The position numbers were made by a program, and so were the translations under genes. A stretch of 27,805 nucleotides of DNA from SURF-24 sp964537965 (lineage in GTDB: Bacteria > Bacteroidota > Ignavibacteria > Ignavibacteriales > SURF-24): assembly GCA_964537965.1 (NCBI GenBank), contig CAZIDB010000037.1, positions 1 to 27,805 of the forward strand, in the 5' to 3' direction. This document shows positions 16,770-24,989 of the stretch, in pieces. How positions within the stretch are numbered: position 1 is the stretch's first letter; every line of letters starts with the position of its first letter. The notes under the pieces are model-generated. The model did not search any database, was not told the origin of the DNA, and saw only the letters and a list, made by a program, of their open reading frames with translations.

Positions 16770-18467
16770 ATGAATACTAAATTAGCATCTAAAATAGCTG
16801 TACCCATCGGTTTAGTTTATCTTGTTACTCTTATTCTAATAATCCAGCCACTTGCGTATAATAATTACATAATTTCAATCTTACTTTTCACTCTGATTTT
16901 TATCTCTGCCCTGTTATATCTAATCACAAAAATAGTTAGTACTCCTCTCGCAAATCTTGCTGAAGCTGTTAAAAATGGCAATATTCAATTTAACAAGAAG
17001 AATGAAACTGATAACCGGAATGAATTATTCCTATTAACAAAAAGCTGTGCTTCACTATCAAATAGCCTGAAAGATGAAACAGAAAAATTAAAATGTTTCT
17101 TTGATGCTGTTACTACACCATACATAATTCTTGATGGTAAAACATTAATCACAAATATAAATAAGCAAGCTGCAAAAATACTTGGCTATGCACCTGAAGA
17201 ACTAATTGGGAAAATTACAATTAAGGAAGTTTTTGGGAGTGATAAAGCCTCTCAGGAAACTCTTGCCGGAAGACCAATTTCCGGATTTAAAGCTAACGGG
17301 CATGATCGATATGGAAAACCAATGTCCATAATGATTAATACCGCCTTAATTAAAAACTTTGAAGGTGAAGGGGTTGGTGTAATTATTTTCATACTTGATT
17401 TGAATGAAGAGCAGCTTAAGCAAAGAGAATTAGTCAGGCAACAAGCACATTCATTGGCTGTTGCACTTGAATCAATTTCAAAAGGTGATTTGACTGTTGA
17501 AGTTGAAGCAGATAAAAACAGCGACCTCTATGAACTTGGTGTCGATCTTGATAAATCAATTAATGAATTACGTTCTGCATTGCTTGGCGTTAGTGAAGCT
17601 ACCGCCGCGGTTGCAAGTGCAAGTACCCAGATATCATCTTCCTCAGAAGAAATGGCTGCCGGTGCACAGGAGCAAAGCTCACAGGTAACAGAGATTGCGT
17701 GTGCAGTGGAAGAAATGACCAAAACAATTATTGAAACCACCAAAAATGCCAGCATCGTTGCGGAAAACTCTAAACTTGCAAGTAATAATGCAAAGAAAGG
17801 CGCAATGAAAATAGATGAGACCAAAAGAGGGATGGAAAAAATTGTCTTATCAACGGAAAATACCGGCAAGATAATTTCATCTCTTGCATTAAAGTCAGAT
17901 CAGATTGGTGAAATAACACAGGTAATTGACGATATAGCAGATCAAACAAACTTGCTTGCTTTGAATGCAGCAATTGAAGCCGCAAGAGCCGGTGAACAGG
18001 GGAGAGGTTTTGCAGTTGTTGCAGATGAAGTTAGAAAACTTGCAGAGCGTACAACCAAAGCTACTAAGGAAATTGCAGATACTATCCATACAATACAAAA
18101 AGAAGCAAAAGAAGCTGATACATCTATGGAAGAAGCTAATGAATCAGTCAAAGAAGGTATGCATCTTACAAATGAAGTAGCCGGTATGCTTGATGAAATT
18201 TTAAGTGTAAACCAAAAAGTAAGCGATATGGTGAACCAGGTTGCTGCGGCAAGTGAAGAACAATCTGCTACAGCCGAACAGATTAGCAAGAACATTGAAA
18301 GTATTAGCAGTGTAACCCAACAAAGTGCAGCAGGAACTCAGCAGATTGCAAGAGCAGCAGAAGACCTTAATCAGTTAACGAATAACTTACAAATCCTGAT
18401 AGAAAGATTTAAGTTGGATAATAACCAGACGTTTGCCGGCCAGAAAAGTAAAAAGTTACTAAAATAA
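16770..18467 (+). CDS. Chemoreceptor (MCP) with cytoplasmic PAS sensor
   Basis: Chemoreceptor of 565 residues. Two hydrophobic helices (about 11-29 and 32-53) are joined by only a few residues, so there is no periplasmic sensor. A HAMP-like segment (about 53-105) is followed by a PAS domain (about 108-215; CFFDAVTTPYIILDG, then AAKILGYAPEELIGK). A second HAMP-like unit (ISKGDLTVEVEADKNSDLYEL) and the signalling hairpin with conserved tip from about 390 come next. Such architecture suits sensing of an internal signal such as redox state or a bound cofactor, but no cofactor residue can be assigned. GGAT precedes the ATG by about 9 bases. Its last 34 codons and terminator duplicate those of the receptor at 10061-12364, and the tail ends KSKKLLK. 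Confidence 0.95.
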   Translation: MNTKLASKIAVPIGLVYLVTLILIIQPLAYNNYIISILLFTLIFISALLYLITKIVSTPLANLAEAVKNGNIQFNKKNETDNRNELFLLTKSCASLSNSLKDETEKLKCFFDAVTTPYIILDGKTLITNINKQAAKILGYAPEELIGKITIKEVFGSDKASQETLAGRPISGFKANGHDRYGKPMSIMINTALIKNFEGEGVGVIIFILDLNEEQLKQRELVRQQAHSLAVALESISKGDLTVEVEADKNSDLYELGVDLDKSINELRSALLGVSEATAAVASASTQISSSSEEMAAGAQEQSSQVTEIACAVEEMTKTIIETTKNASIVAENSKLASNNAKKGAMKIDETKRGMEKIVLSTENTGKIISSLALKSDQIGEITQVIDDIADQTNLLALNAAIEAARAGEQGRGFAVVADEVRKLAERTTKATKEIADTIHTIQKEAKEADTSMEEANESVKEGMHLTNEVAGMLDEILSVNQKVSDMVNQVAAASEEQSATAEQISKNIESISSVTQQSAAGTQQIARAAEDLNQLTNNLQILIERFKLDNNQTFAGQKSKKLLK

Positions 18468-18536
18468 AATATAGATTTTCCTCCCCCTCATAACCTTAGA
18501 AGGAACAGTTTCCAGAATGGCTGTTCCTTTTTTATT
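18366..18536 (+). repeat. 171-bp direct repeat, copy 2 (MCP 3' end plus terminator)
   Basis: Partner of 12263-12433 at offset 6103, gap-free with about ten mismatches. The longest identical run spans the KKLLK codons, the stop and the C-rich untranslated patch (CCTCCCCCTC at 18480-18489). Confidence 0.85.
18500..18533 (+). terminator. Rho-independent terminator after PAS MCP
   Basis: AAGGAACAG (18500-18508) pairs perfectly with CTGTTCCTT (18521-18529), followed by more T residues. The 12-base loop differs from the one at 16490 in only two or three bases. Confidence 0.92.
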
Positions 18537-18798
18537 TGTAGCTATAAACTCATTTTAGCTGCAGTGTTCCAAGATTTTTTTAAAAAATTGTACGAAACTA
18601 AAAAAATCAAATAAAATGACGAATATAAGTATAGATTAATGCTTCTAAATTATTCCCACTTATATTGAAAAGTTAAAAGAGGCATCCTTTTGGTTTTGTT
18701 AGACAAAATTTGCATTTAGTTTTAAATCTGATAGCAGATTCTTAACAAAAACAACCAATTCTTTGCCCTTATTTGTTTGATGAAAAAGGAGAGTTACT

Positions 18799-20709
18799 AT
18801 GAAATTTTACAACAATCTGAAGATTAGAACAAAAAATCTGCTGCAAATTTTTATTATCACTATAGGTTTTTTATTTGTAGTGCTTTATGGGAGAAGCGCT
18901 TTAAATAAAAGCTCCGATCAAATGATTAGTTTTATTGAAAAAGACCAGAAATTACTTTTAGCCTTAACTAATATGTATGCGCAGGGGCTTCAATCTGAGC
19001 AGGCGACAAGAAACGTTTTGCTTGATCCAACAAATCCAAAAGCAAGAACGAATTATTTGGCCGCTAACAAAGATTTTTCAAAACAGTTAGAAAATGCAAA
19101 ACAGTCTGTTGCTGATTCATTAAACCTCATAAAAAGAATAGATGAAATAAATTCCCTTTGGACAGAAATTGATTTGTTAAAAGAAGAAATACAGCAACAG
19201 GCTTTGTCCGGAAATCAGGCGGCGGGTGTTGAACTGCTGAATACTAAAGAAACAAAAGCATGGAGAAAGCTTAAAGATTTGTTATTAGGTCTGATTTCTC
19301 AGAAAGAGAATGAGGTTCAGAAAAAGAAAGAAAATGTAAAAAGTGATACTAATGCGGCTGGTATGAACTTGATGGTTTCTTCTGCTATTGTTATTCTCAT
19401 TTTATTTGCTTTCCTCATTTTAGCAGCTAAAGCAATGGTTAAACCATTAAAGAATCTGGAGCAAAGTGCTAATAAAGTTGCTGGTGGGAATACTGACGTT
19501 ACAATTAACATAAATACAAAAGACGAATTTGGCAGCCTTGCTAATTCATTCAATACTATGGTGCAGAATATTCGTAATTCAATTGAAAGTATTAAACAAA
19601 AAAATATTCAGGCAGAAATTGCTGTAAAAGAGGCGGAGGAAGCCAAATCGGTCTCAAATAAACAAAAGGAATATCTCAGCCAAAGCGTTCAGGAAATTCT
19701 TGTTGAAATGGAAAAATTTTCGCAAGGTGATCTGTCGGTTCAACTCAAAATTGAAGATAAAGATAATCTAATATCTAATCTTTTCTCGGGATTTAATAAT
19801 TCCGTTCTTAACATTAAAAACATAATTACTAATGTAACGGAATCAGTGCAGGCAACTGCAAGTGCATCAAGTGAAATTTCATCTTCGGCAGAAGAAATGG
19901 CAGCCGGGGCACAGGAACAAAGCGCCCAGGTAACAGAGATTGCCAGTGCAGTTGAAGAAATGACAAAGACTATTATTGAAACCACTAAGAACGCAAGCAT
20001 TGTTGCAGATAATTCAAAACTTGCAAGTACCAGCGCAAAAAAAGGTGCACAGAAAATTGATGAGACTAAAAAAGGAATGGAAAAAATTGTAATCTCAACT
20101 GCAAATACCGGAAAAATTATTTCTTCGTTAGCATTAAAATCAGATCAGATTGGTGAAATAACACAGGTAATTGATGACATAGCAGATCAGACAAACCTGC
20201 TTGCACTTAATGCAGCAATTGAAGCTGCGCGAGCCGGCGAACAGGGCAGAGGTTTTGCAGTTGTTGCTGATGAAGTTAGAAAACTTGCCGAACGCACAAC
20301 CAAAGCTACAAAAGAAATTGCCGAAACAATACGGACGATTCAGAAAGAAGCTAAAGAAGCCGATACTTCTATGGCTGAAGCCGGTGAATCAGTTAAAGAA
20401 GGTATGAAATTGACGGAAGAGGTATCCTTTGTACTTGATGAGATATTAAATGTTAACGAGAAAGTAAGTGATATGGTTGACCAGGTAGCTGCCGCCAGTG
20501 AAGAGCAATCTGCTACTGCAGAACAAATAAGCAAGAACATAGAAAGCATAAGCAGTGTTACACAACAATCTGCCGCAGGTACACAGCAGATTGCAAGAGC
20601 TGCAGAAGACCTGAATCAGTTGACCAATAATTTACAAATGCTGATAGAAAGATTTAAGCTTGATGATAAAAGCGGGAATAGAAGCAATCCCATTAAGAAA
20701 TTGAAATAA
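18799..20709 (+). CDS. Chemoreceptor (MCP), helical-bundle periplasmic sensor
   Basis: Chemoreceptor of 636 residues. Transmembrane helices at about 12-31 and 193-213 flank an all-helical periplasmic domain. It contains QSEQATRNVLLDPTNPKART, a pattern seen in one 4HB-type receptor group whose ligand I cannot name. HAMP (about 214-266), a coiled coil (KNIQAEIAVKEAEEAKS) and a second HAMP-like unit (FSQGDLSVQLKIEDKDNL) precede the signalling hairpin, with conserved tip from about 462. The linker region resembles that of the dCache receptor at 10061-12364. AAGGAG is well placed before the ATG. Its signalling domain shares 436 identical base pairs with the receptor at 14390-16468. It ends with a variant basic tail, PIKKLK. 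Confidence 0.95.
   Translation: MKFYNNLKIRTKNLLQIFIITIGFLFVVLYGRSALNKSSDQMISFIEKDQKLLLALTNMYAQGLQSEQATRNVLLDPTNPKARTNYLAANKDFSKQLENAKQSVADSLNLIKRIDEINSLWTEIDLLKEEIQQQALSGNQAAGVELLNTKETKAWRKLKDLLLGLISQKENEVQKKKENVKSDTNAAGMNLMVSSAIVILILFAFLILAAKAMVKPLKNLEQSANKVAGGNTDVTININTKDEFGSLANSFNTMVQNIRNSIESIKQKNIQAEIAVKEAEEAKSVSNKQKEYLSQSVQEILVEMEKFSQGDLSVQLKIEDKDNLISNLFSGFNNSVLNIKNIITNVTESVQATASASSEISSSAEEMAAGAQEQSAQVTEIASAVEEMTKTIIETTKNASIVADNSKLASTSAKKGAQKIDETKKGMEKIVISTANTGKIISSLALKSDQIGEITQVIDDIADQTNLLALNAAIEAARAGEQGRGFAVVADEVRKLAERTTKATKEIAETIRTIQKEAKEADTSMAEAGESVKEGMKLTEEVSFVLDEILNVNEKVSDMVDQVAAASEEQSATAEQISKNIESISSVTQQSAAGTQQIARAAEDLNQLTNNLQMLIERFKLDDKSGNRSNPIKKLK
20161..20596 (+). repeat. 436-bp perfect direct repeat, copy 2
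   Basis: Identical partner of 15914-16349, inside the signalling domain of the last receptor gene. Both flanks differ at synonymous and non-synonymous sites. Confidence 0.9.
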
Positions 20710-20728
20710 AATTTTTACATGTATGATG

Positions 20729-20755
20729 AAAGGAACAGTGATCTGTTCCTTTTTT
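20729..20755 (+). terminator. Rho-independent terminator after last MCP
   Basis: AAAGGAACAG (20729-20738) pairs perfectly with CTGTTCCTTT (20743-20752) around a 4-base loop, with a T-run to 20755. It separates the receptor gene from the convergent permease gene and may also act on the opposite strand. Confidence 0.92.
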
Positions 20756-20833
20756 CTTATTGCCTTTCATGAATAATTTGTTGTTTATCCTTTCCTTTAA
20801 ATGGCGTTACAAACTTAATTTTTCTGAAGAAGA

Positions 20834-21890
20834 TTATAATGAAAAGTAATTTATTATTTGAGCTGATGTAAAACAGAAAATTATTATGTAAAAAACCATA
20901 ATCGCCGTTATTCTCTTACCAAGAAATCGGGATAACATTATAATTGAAGATGAACATACTGCGGTTGATGTTACTGAAAAAGAAATGGCAGCTCCCATTG
21001 TAAGACCTGATGAATTTATAAGCGGACGTAAAAAAAATATATCTGCTCCGTTGCATAAATAAATGGGGATTCTAATTGCAATCGCCGCTAAAGTTTCATA
21101 CAGATTATTGCTATAATTTAAATTGTGGAGAAATTTTGTCGGATTATAAAATTCAAATAGAATTCCTGTAAATCCGGCAAATAAAAGGTAAGGCAAAAGC
21201 TTCCTAAAGATTGTAATGGTTTTTACATATGTATCCTCATTAAAAGGAATGGAACAGTTCTGGGATTTTGTAAAACAGGTTAATGGTGACAGAAGGGTAA
21301 TTGATTTATTACTATTTAAATACAATTCGATAATCCATCCCAAAGAAAACGAGAGAAGGAATGATGAAATAATCCTGAGAACTCCGTATTCAAACCCAAC
21401 AGCCGAAAATGAAAGAACTATTATATAAGGATTTAATATTGGAGCGGCTGTTATAAAAGTTATTATAGTACGCGATTTTATTTTACCATTTAATCCCTGT
21501 ATTAACGGAATAACACTGCAGGAACAAACTGGAAGAACGGATGCAAGCAGAAATGCAGCTACCTGATTTCCCGGTATAATATTTTTTTAATTTCCTGAAA
21601 TGTTTCTCTATTAACACGGCAATAAAAACTCCTACAGCAACTAGCAGAAAAGGTTCAACAAAGTATTCGTAAATAAGGAAAAGTGATCTTGGAATGTTTT
21701 TGTAAATAAAACAATCCCAACGATTTTGTAACGATATGCTGAAAGTCGTTTTATATAACCAATCAGCACCAAGAATAAAAATGCTGAAATACAAGAACAA
21801 TCTTGCACCCATTTTCTTATTTGCAATATATGAAGGTAGACTGTTTGATAATTTAAATGCGTTGCTGTAGGAAGATAAAATATTTCTCAT
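20834..21890 (-). pseudogene. UPF0718/ArsP-like permease, interrupted by a frameshift
   Basis: The 5' part (21890 down to about 21588) and the 3' part (to 20834) lie in different frames. Joining them at the A7 tract (T7 on the + strand, 21582-21588) and reading six A instead of seven gives one protein of about 351 residues. It contains IIPGNQVAAFLLASVLPVCS, then CSVIPLIQGLNGK, TFITAAPILNPYII and, near the end, MGAAISFSVTSTAVCSSS. These features, with several membrane helices, fit the DUF318/UPF0718 permease family (YraQ; ArsP in Campylobacter exports organoarsenicals). The substrate here is unknown. Its ATG overlaps the stop of the upstream gene (ATGA), so translation is coupled. Both halves beyond the shift are well conserved, so this may be a fresh lesion, phase variation at the A-tract, programmed slippage or a sequencing error. 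Confidence 0.8.
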
Positions 21891-23344
21891 TTTACTAATA
21901 ATATTTTCTTATACGATACAAATTCCGGAGATGAAAAGCGGCAGAGATATATGCCGCTTGAAAGTTGTTCCGAATTAAAATTTACTTTATGAATCCCTTC
22001 CGGATATTCCTCATTAATCAGTGTCTGAATTTTTTGTCCGATAGTATTATAAATTGTTAGATTGATATTAGTTTTTTTAGGTAATGAAAAAGTTAATACT
22101 GTTGAATTATTAAAAGGATTGGGGTAATTCTGTAACATATTATATCCTTGACTATTACCCTGATAATCATCCACATCAGTTGCTGAGCTGCTAAGTTTGA
22201 TTAAGTATGCATTAGTGCTCTGTAGTTTACTGGAATCAACATAAGTATAACCGGCAATAATTATCGATCCGTTACTCAATTGAATAGCTGAATTTCCCCA
22301 GTCAGAATTGCTTGTTCCAAAACTTTTCTTCCAGGACAATTTACCTTTCAAATCTGTTTTCATCAACAAGATATCATTTCTGTAGCCCTGCTTATATTTT
22401 GTATTACCTGCAATTAAATAACCATCTTCATAAGGGAAGCACAAAGCTGACCCATAATCATAGAATGACGATATACCGTAACTTGTATTCCATTTCAAAG
22501 TGCCAGCCGTATCTACTTCCATTAAAAATGCGTTCATACAATCTTTACCATCGTTGTCAAAACTTCCTGCAATAATGTAATTTCCATTGTTTCCAATTTT
22601 AATATCGTAAGCACAGTCAAGTGTTGCCAGATTATAATTTTTCTGAAAAATAACCTCACCTGCTGCCGAAAATTTTATGATATAAACATCTTTATTAAAA
22701 GCACCAAATGAACCGGTAGCACCGGCAAGAACAAAACCATTATCAGATGTTTTCACATAGCTTTTAATCCATTCGGGTTTTTTACCGCCAACAACATTGC
22801 AATAAACAGAATCACCGGAAGAATTTGTTAAAATAACTATTACATCTGATTCACCTGCACCAAAGGATTCAGTTGTACCTGCCAGAACATATTGGCCCGG
22901 TATGTTTTCGAACACGGAAATTCCAATATCATTTTTTGGTCCCCCAAAAGTTTTTGACCATATTAAATTACCGTTGTAATCGGTTTTTAAAAGAATGATA
23001 TCTTTATTGCCGTTGATTGGAGAAGATGAATAACCGGTTACCAGGTAATTTCCGTCTGATGTTTCAGTTATATCATAACCATAATCAAATGCTTTTGAAC
23101 CATATGTCTTTGACCAAAGTTGAATTCCTGCTGTATCTGTTTTTACAATATAGATATCGGAAAAACCTTCTCCTTCCGAGTATGTATATCCGGCCATAAT
23201 AAGGTTACCGTCGCTTGTTTGTCTTATTTTGGAAATGCCGTCGGAGAAAGACCCGCCGAATGATTTTTGCCACGATATTTGTGGTTGTGCTGTTGAAATT
23301 CCGTAAAAGAATAATGTGAGGAATAGTACGAATAAACTTTTCAT
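21887..23344 (-). CDS. Secreted beta-propeller-like repeat protein with type IX sorting domain
   Basis: Exported protein of 485 residues. The signal peptide MKSLFVLFLTLFFYGISTAQ is followed by about seven imperfect repeats of roughly 50 residues. Each has a strand like GNLIMAGYTYS, then DIYIVKTDTAG and LWSKTYG, suggesting a beta-propeller (delta-60/YVTN-like). The last 80 residues form a type IX secretion C-terminal sorting domain: NYPNPFNNSTVLTFSLP, IYNTIGQKIQTL, LSSGIYLCRF and a closing KKILLVK. The type IX machinery would carry it through the outer membrane and anchor or release it at the surface. The binding partner is unknown. The start is supported by a Shine-Dalgarno (GGTGAAG) and by the signal peptide. 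It is the middle gene of an operon, 21 bp after the DJ-1-like gene and overlapping the permease by 4 bp. Confidence 0.9.
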   Translation of the reverse strand: MKSLFVLFLTLFFYGISTAQPQISWQKSFGGSFSDGISKIRQTSDGNLIMAGYTYSEGEGFSDIYIVKTDTAGIQLWSKTYGSKAFDYGYDITETSDGNYLVTGYSSSPINGNKDIILLKTDYNGNLIWSKTFGGPKNDIGISVFENIPGQYVLAGTTESFGAGESDVIVILTNSSGDSVYCNVVGGKKPEWIKSYVKTSDNGFVLAGATGSFGAFNKDVYIIKFSAAGEVIFQKNYNLATLDCAYDIKIGNNGNYIIAGSFDNDGKDCMNAFLMEVDTAGTLKWNTSYGISSFYDYGSALCFPYEDGYLIAGNTKYKQGYRNDILLMKTDLKGKLSWKKSFGTSNSDWGNSAIQLSNGSIIIAGYTYVDSSKLQSTNAYLIKLSSSATDVDDYQGNSQGYNMLQNYPNPFNNSTVLTFSLPKKTNINLTIYNTIGQKIQTLINEEYPEGIHKVNFNSEQLSSGIYLCRFSSPEFVSYKKILLVK

Positions 23345-23365
23345 AACTTCACCTATATAGAATTA

Positions 23366-24016
23366 TTATTTGGATTTGTTTTGGATAACTGCCTGAGAAA
23401 TAGTCTCAACAATCTCCTGGTGATAATAGCGGTTTCGCACTGCTGTAATAATATTTCCGTCAATCAAAGGTGCCGTATCATTTGTCAAGTATGTAGCCCC
23501 GGCGTTTGTGTACTCGGATTTATATGCAATTTCACCGGTTACATTTTTCCCACTTATTAAATTGAATGCAGCAAGCACTCTGACTCCTGCGCATGGAGCA
23601 AATATTATCTTTTTAAGACTATCTGCTTTGCAGAAAAGATCTCTTGCCTGCTGGCTCTCCATTATATCCTTAAATGGATTAGACTGATATTTTGTTGCAG
23701 TCATTATTAGTATTACATCATAACTGTTAATATCTTTTATTTCAGAAATAAGAGAATCAACCGTATATGATGGAATTTTATGATAGGAATTGGCGCTACT
23801 GCACGGTTTAACATATTTTGTCAAACCTGTAAATGTGACTGACCATCCGTATTGTTCAAGATTATCTGTTATTAAGAACGTATTTAATCCCCATCCCTCT
23901 GCCAGTACTGCCAGCACCCTCACATTTGACAGTACTGTTGTTGGTTTGCTTTGCAGAGAGAATAGTCCTGATGTAGCTATCAGGATAAGTACTGAGATAA
24001 TTAATTTTTTTTTCAT
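23366..24016 (-). CDS. Exported DJ-1/PfpI-like protein
   Basis: Protein of 216 residues from the ATG at 24016, chosen because AAAGGA lies just upstream and a signal peptide begins there (MKKKLIISVLILIATSGLFS). An in-frame ATG at 24046 would add ten residues ahead of it. The mature part fits the DJ-1/PfpI (class I amidotransferase-like) fold: strand RVLAVLAEG with a candidate glutamate E40, strand YDVILIMTA, and the nucleophile elbow IIFAPCAGVRVLAAFNLISG with Cys142. A late segment is NIITAVRNRYYHQEIVETI. Family members include proteases, glyoxalases and chaperones, so the activity is undecided. Most are cytoplasmic, so a signal peptide is unusual. It is the first gene of a three-gene operon with a type IX-secreted protein and a permease. 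Confidence 0.8.
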   Translation of the reverse strand: MKKKLIISVLILIATSGLFSLQSKPTTVLSNVRVLAVLAEGWGLNTFLITDNLEQYGWSVTFTGLTKYVKPCSSANSYHKIPSYTVDSLISEIKDINSYDVILIMTATKYQSNPFKDIMESQQARDLFCKADSLKKIIFAPCAGVRVLAAFNLISGKNVTGEIAYKSEYTNAGATYLTNDTAPLIDGNIITAVRNRYYHQEIVETISQAVIQNKSK

Positions 24017-24269
24017 ATTAGATTCCTTTTTAATGATCAACTGCATGTTCTGTTATAATTTTATAATTGTTCAATGCAGGTAAAGAGCATAACTTTTGAA
24101 GTTAAAATAGATGGATAGAAAGAAAATCAGAATCTAAAATCGCCAAAGTTCCTAATGAATCTTTGATGTTACTATTACTAAGGTACAGTTCTGATAAAAA
24201 AGTGAAAATTTTCGGTCGGGTGTAAAACCTGAAATTTAAGAAGGAATGTTACTACAGGAATTGCCTGTA

Positions 24270-24989
24270 CTAAGAAAAAAATTTTTTTATTCGTAGTGCG
24301 TAGTTTTTGCTCATCAGGTAAGGTTTTTCAATTGATTTCAATTTTACATTGTAAGTCTGGTTGAACCATTCCTCAACTTTTTCAACATAAGAAAGATTAA
24401 TTATTGAAGATCTGTGAATACGGCAGAACATTTTTTCTGGCAGCCTCTCTTCCCATTCGCGCAGAGATTTTCCTGTTAATGATTTTTTTAAATCTGATGT
24501 TAATAATTCAGAATAATCTCCTGCCGAGTTGATTGCAACAATATCTCTGATTCTTAAAAACTGGTAATTTTTATTTAAGAGTATAAATATAGAATCATCA
24601 ATGGAAAACTTTTCATCGGAATACTGCTCTTCAAAATGAGGTTTTATTTTACTCAATGCTTTCAGAACTCTTTCACGTTTAACAGGTTTTAACAGGTAAT
24701 CTTCTGCATCAGCCTCAAAAGCTTTAAAGGCGTATTCATCAAAAGCTGTGACAAATATAACCGCAATTCTTTCATCCAGAAAGGGAAGCAGATCAAATCC
24801 GCTTTCTCCTTTAAGTTGTATATCCAGAAAAATAACATCCGGATTTTTTTCTTCAAGAAGCTTTTTAGCTTCGGCAAGGTTAGATGCCTCACCTGTAATT
24901 TCAAGTTGTTCTATATCGTTTAGAACATCAATAAGATCTTCTCTTGCCAGTTGTTCGTCGTCAATTATTACTGCTTTTATCTTTTTCAT
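24270..24989 (-). CDS. LytTR response regulator, partner of adjacent LytS-type kinase
   Basis: Transcriptional response regulator of 239 residues. The REC domain (about 4-120) has D10/D11 and phosphoacceptor D56 in FLDIQL, with YLLKPVKRE carrying the conserved lysine. The LytTR domain (about 135-238) has MFCRIHRSSIINLSYVEKVE. Its start overlaps the last 29 bases of the kinase gene upstream, so the two are translated as a coupled pair. This is the classical LytS/LytR-type arrangement, unlike the two LytTR regulators in the receptor island. The target genes are not evident; no LytTR-type boxes were seen near 26058. A short inverted repeat (24253-24269) follows the stop but lacks a T-run. Confidence 0.93.
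   Translation of the reverse strand: MKKIKAVIIDDEQLAREDLIDVLNDIEQLEITGEASNLAEAKKLLEEKNPDVIFLDIQLKGESGFDLLPFLDERIAVIFVTAFDEYAFKAFEADAEDYLLKPVKRERVLKALSKIKPHFEEQYSDEKFSIDDSIFILLNKNYQFLRIRDIVAINSAGDYSELLTSDLKKSLTGKSLREWEERLPEKMFCRIHRSSIINLSYVEKVEEWFNQTYNVKLKSIEKPYLMSKNYALRIKKFFS

Noticed and set aside
18587..18598. Half-box ATTGTACGAAAC upstream of the last receptor gene
   Set aside because: No partner exists 20 bp to either side, and the ACC part is missing.
15523..20549. Long antisense frames inside the receptor genes (such as 15523-15933, 17942-18295 and 20340-20549, minus strand)
   Set aside because: They mirror the low-complexity Ala/Glu/Ser-rich receptor signalling domain, lack Shine-Dalgarno sequences, and two are identical only because of the 436-bp repeat.
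10061..20709. The repeated receptor domains as a mobile or CRISPR-like repeat
   Set aside because: The repeats are coding signalling domains of paralogous genes without terminal inverted repeats, transposase or regular spacers.
24253..24269. Inverted repeat TACAGG/CCTGTA just after the LytTR regulator stop as a terminator
   Set aside because: The stem is only six base pairs with no T-run on the transcribed strand side, too weak to call.
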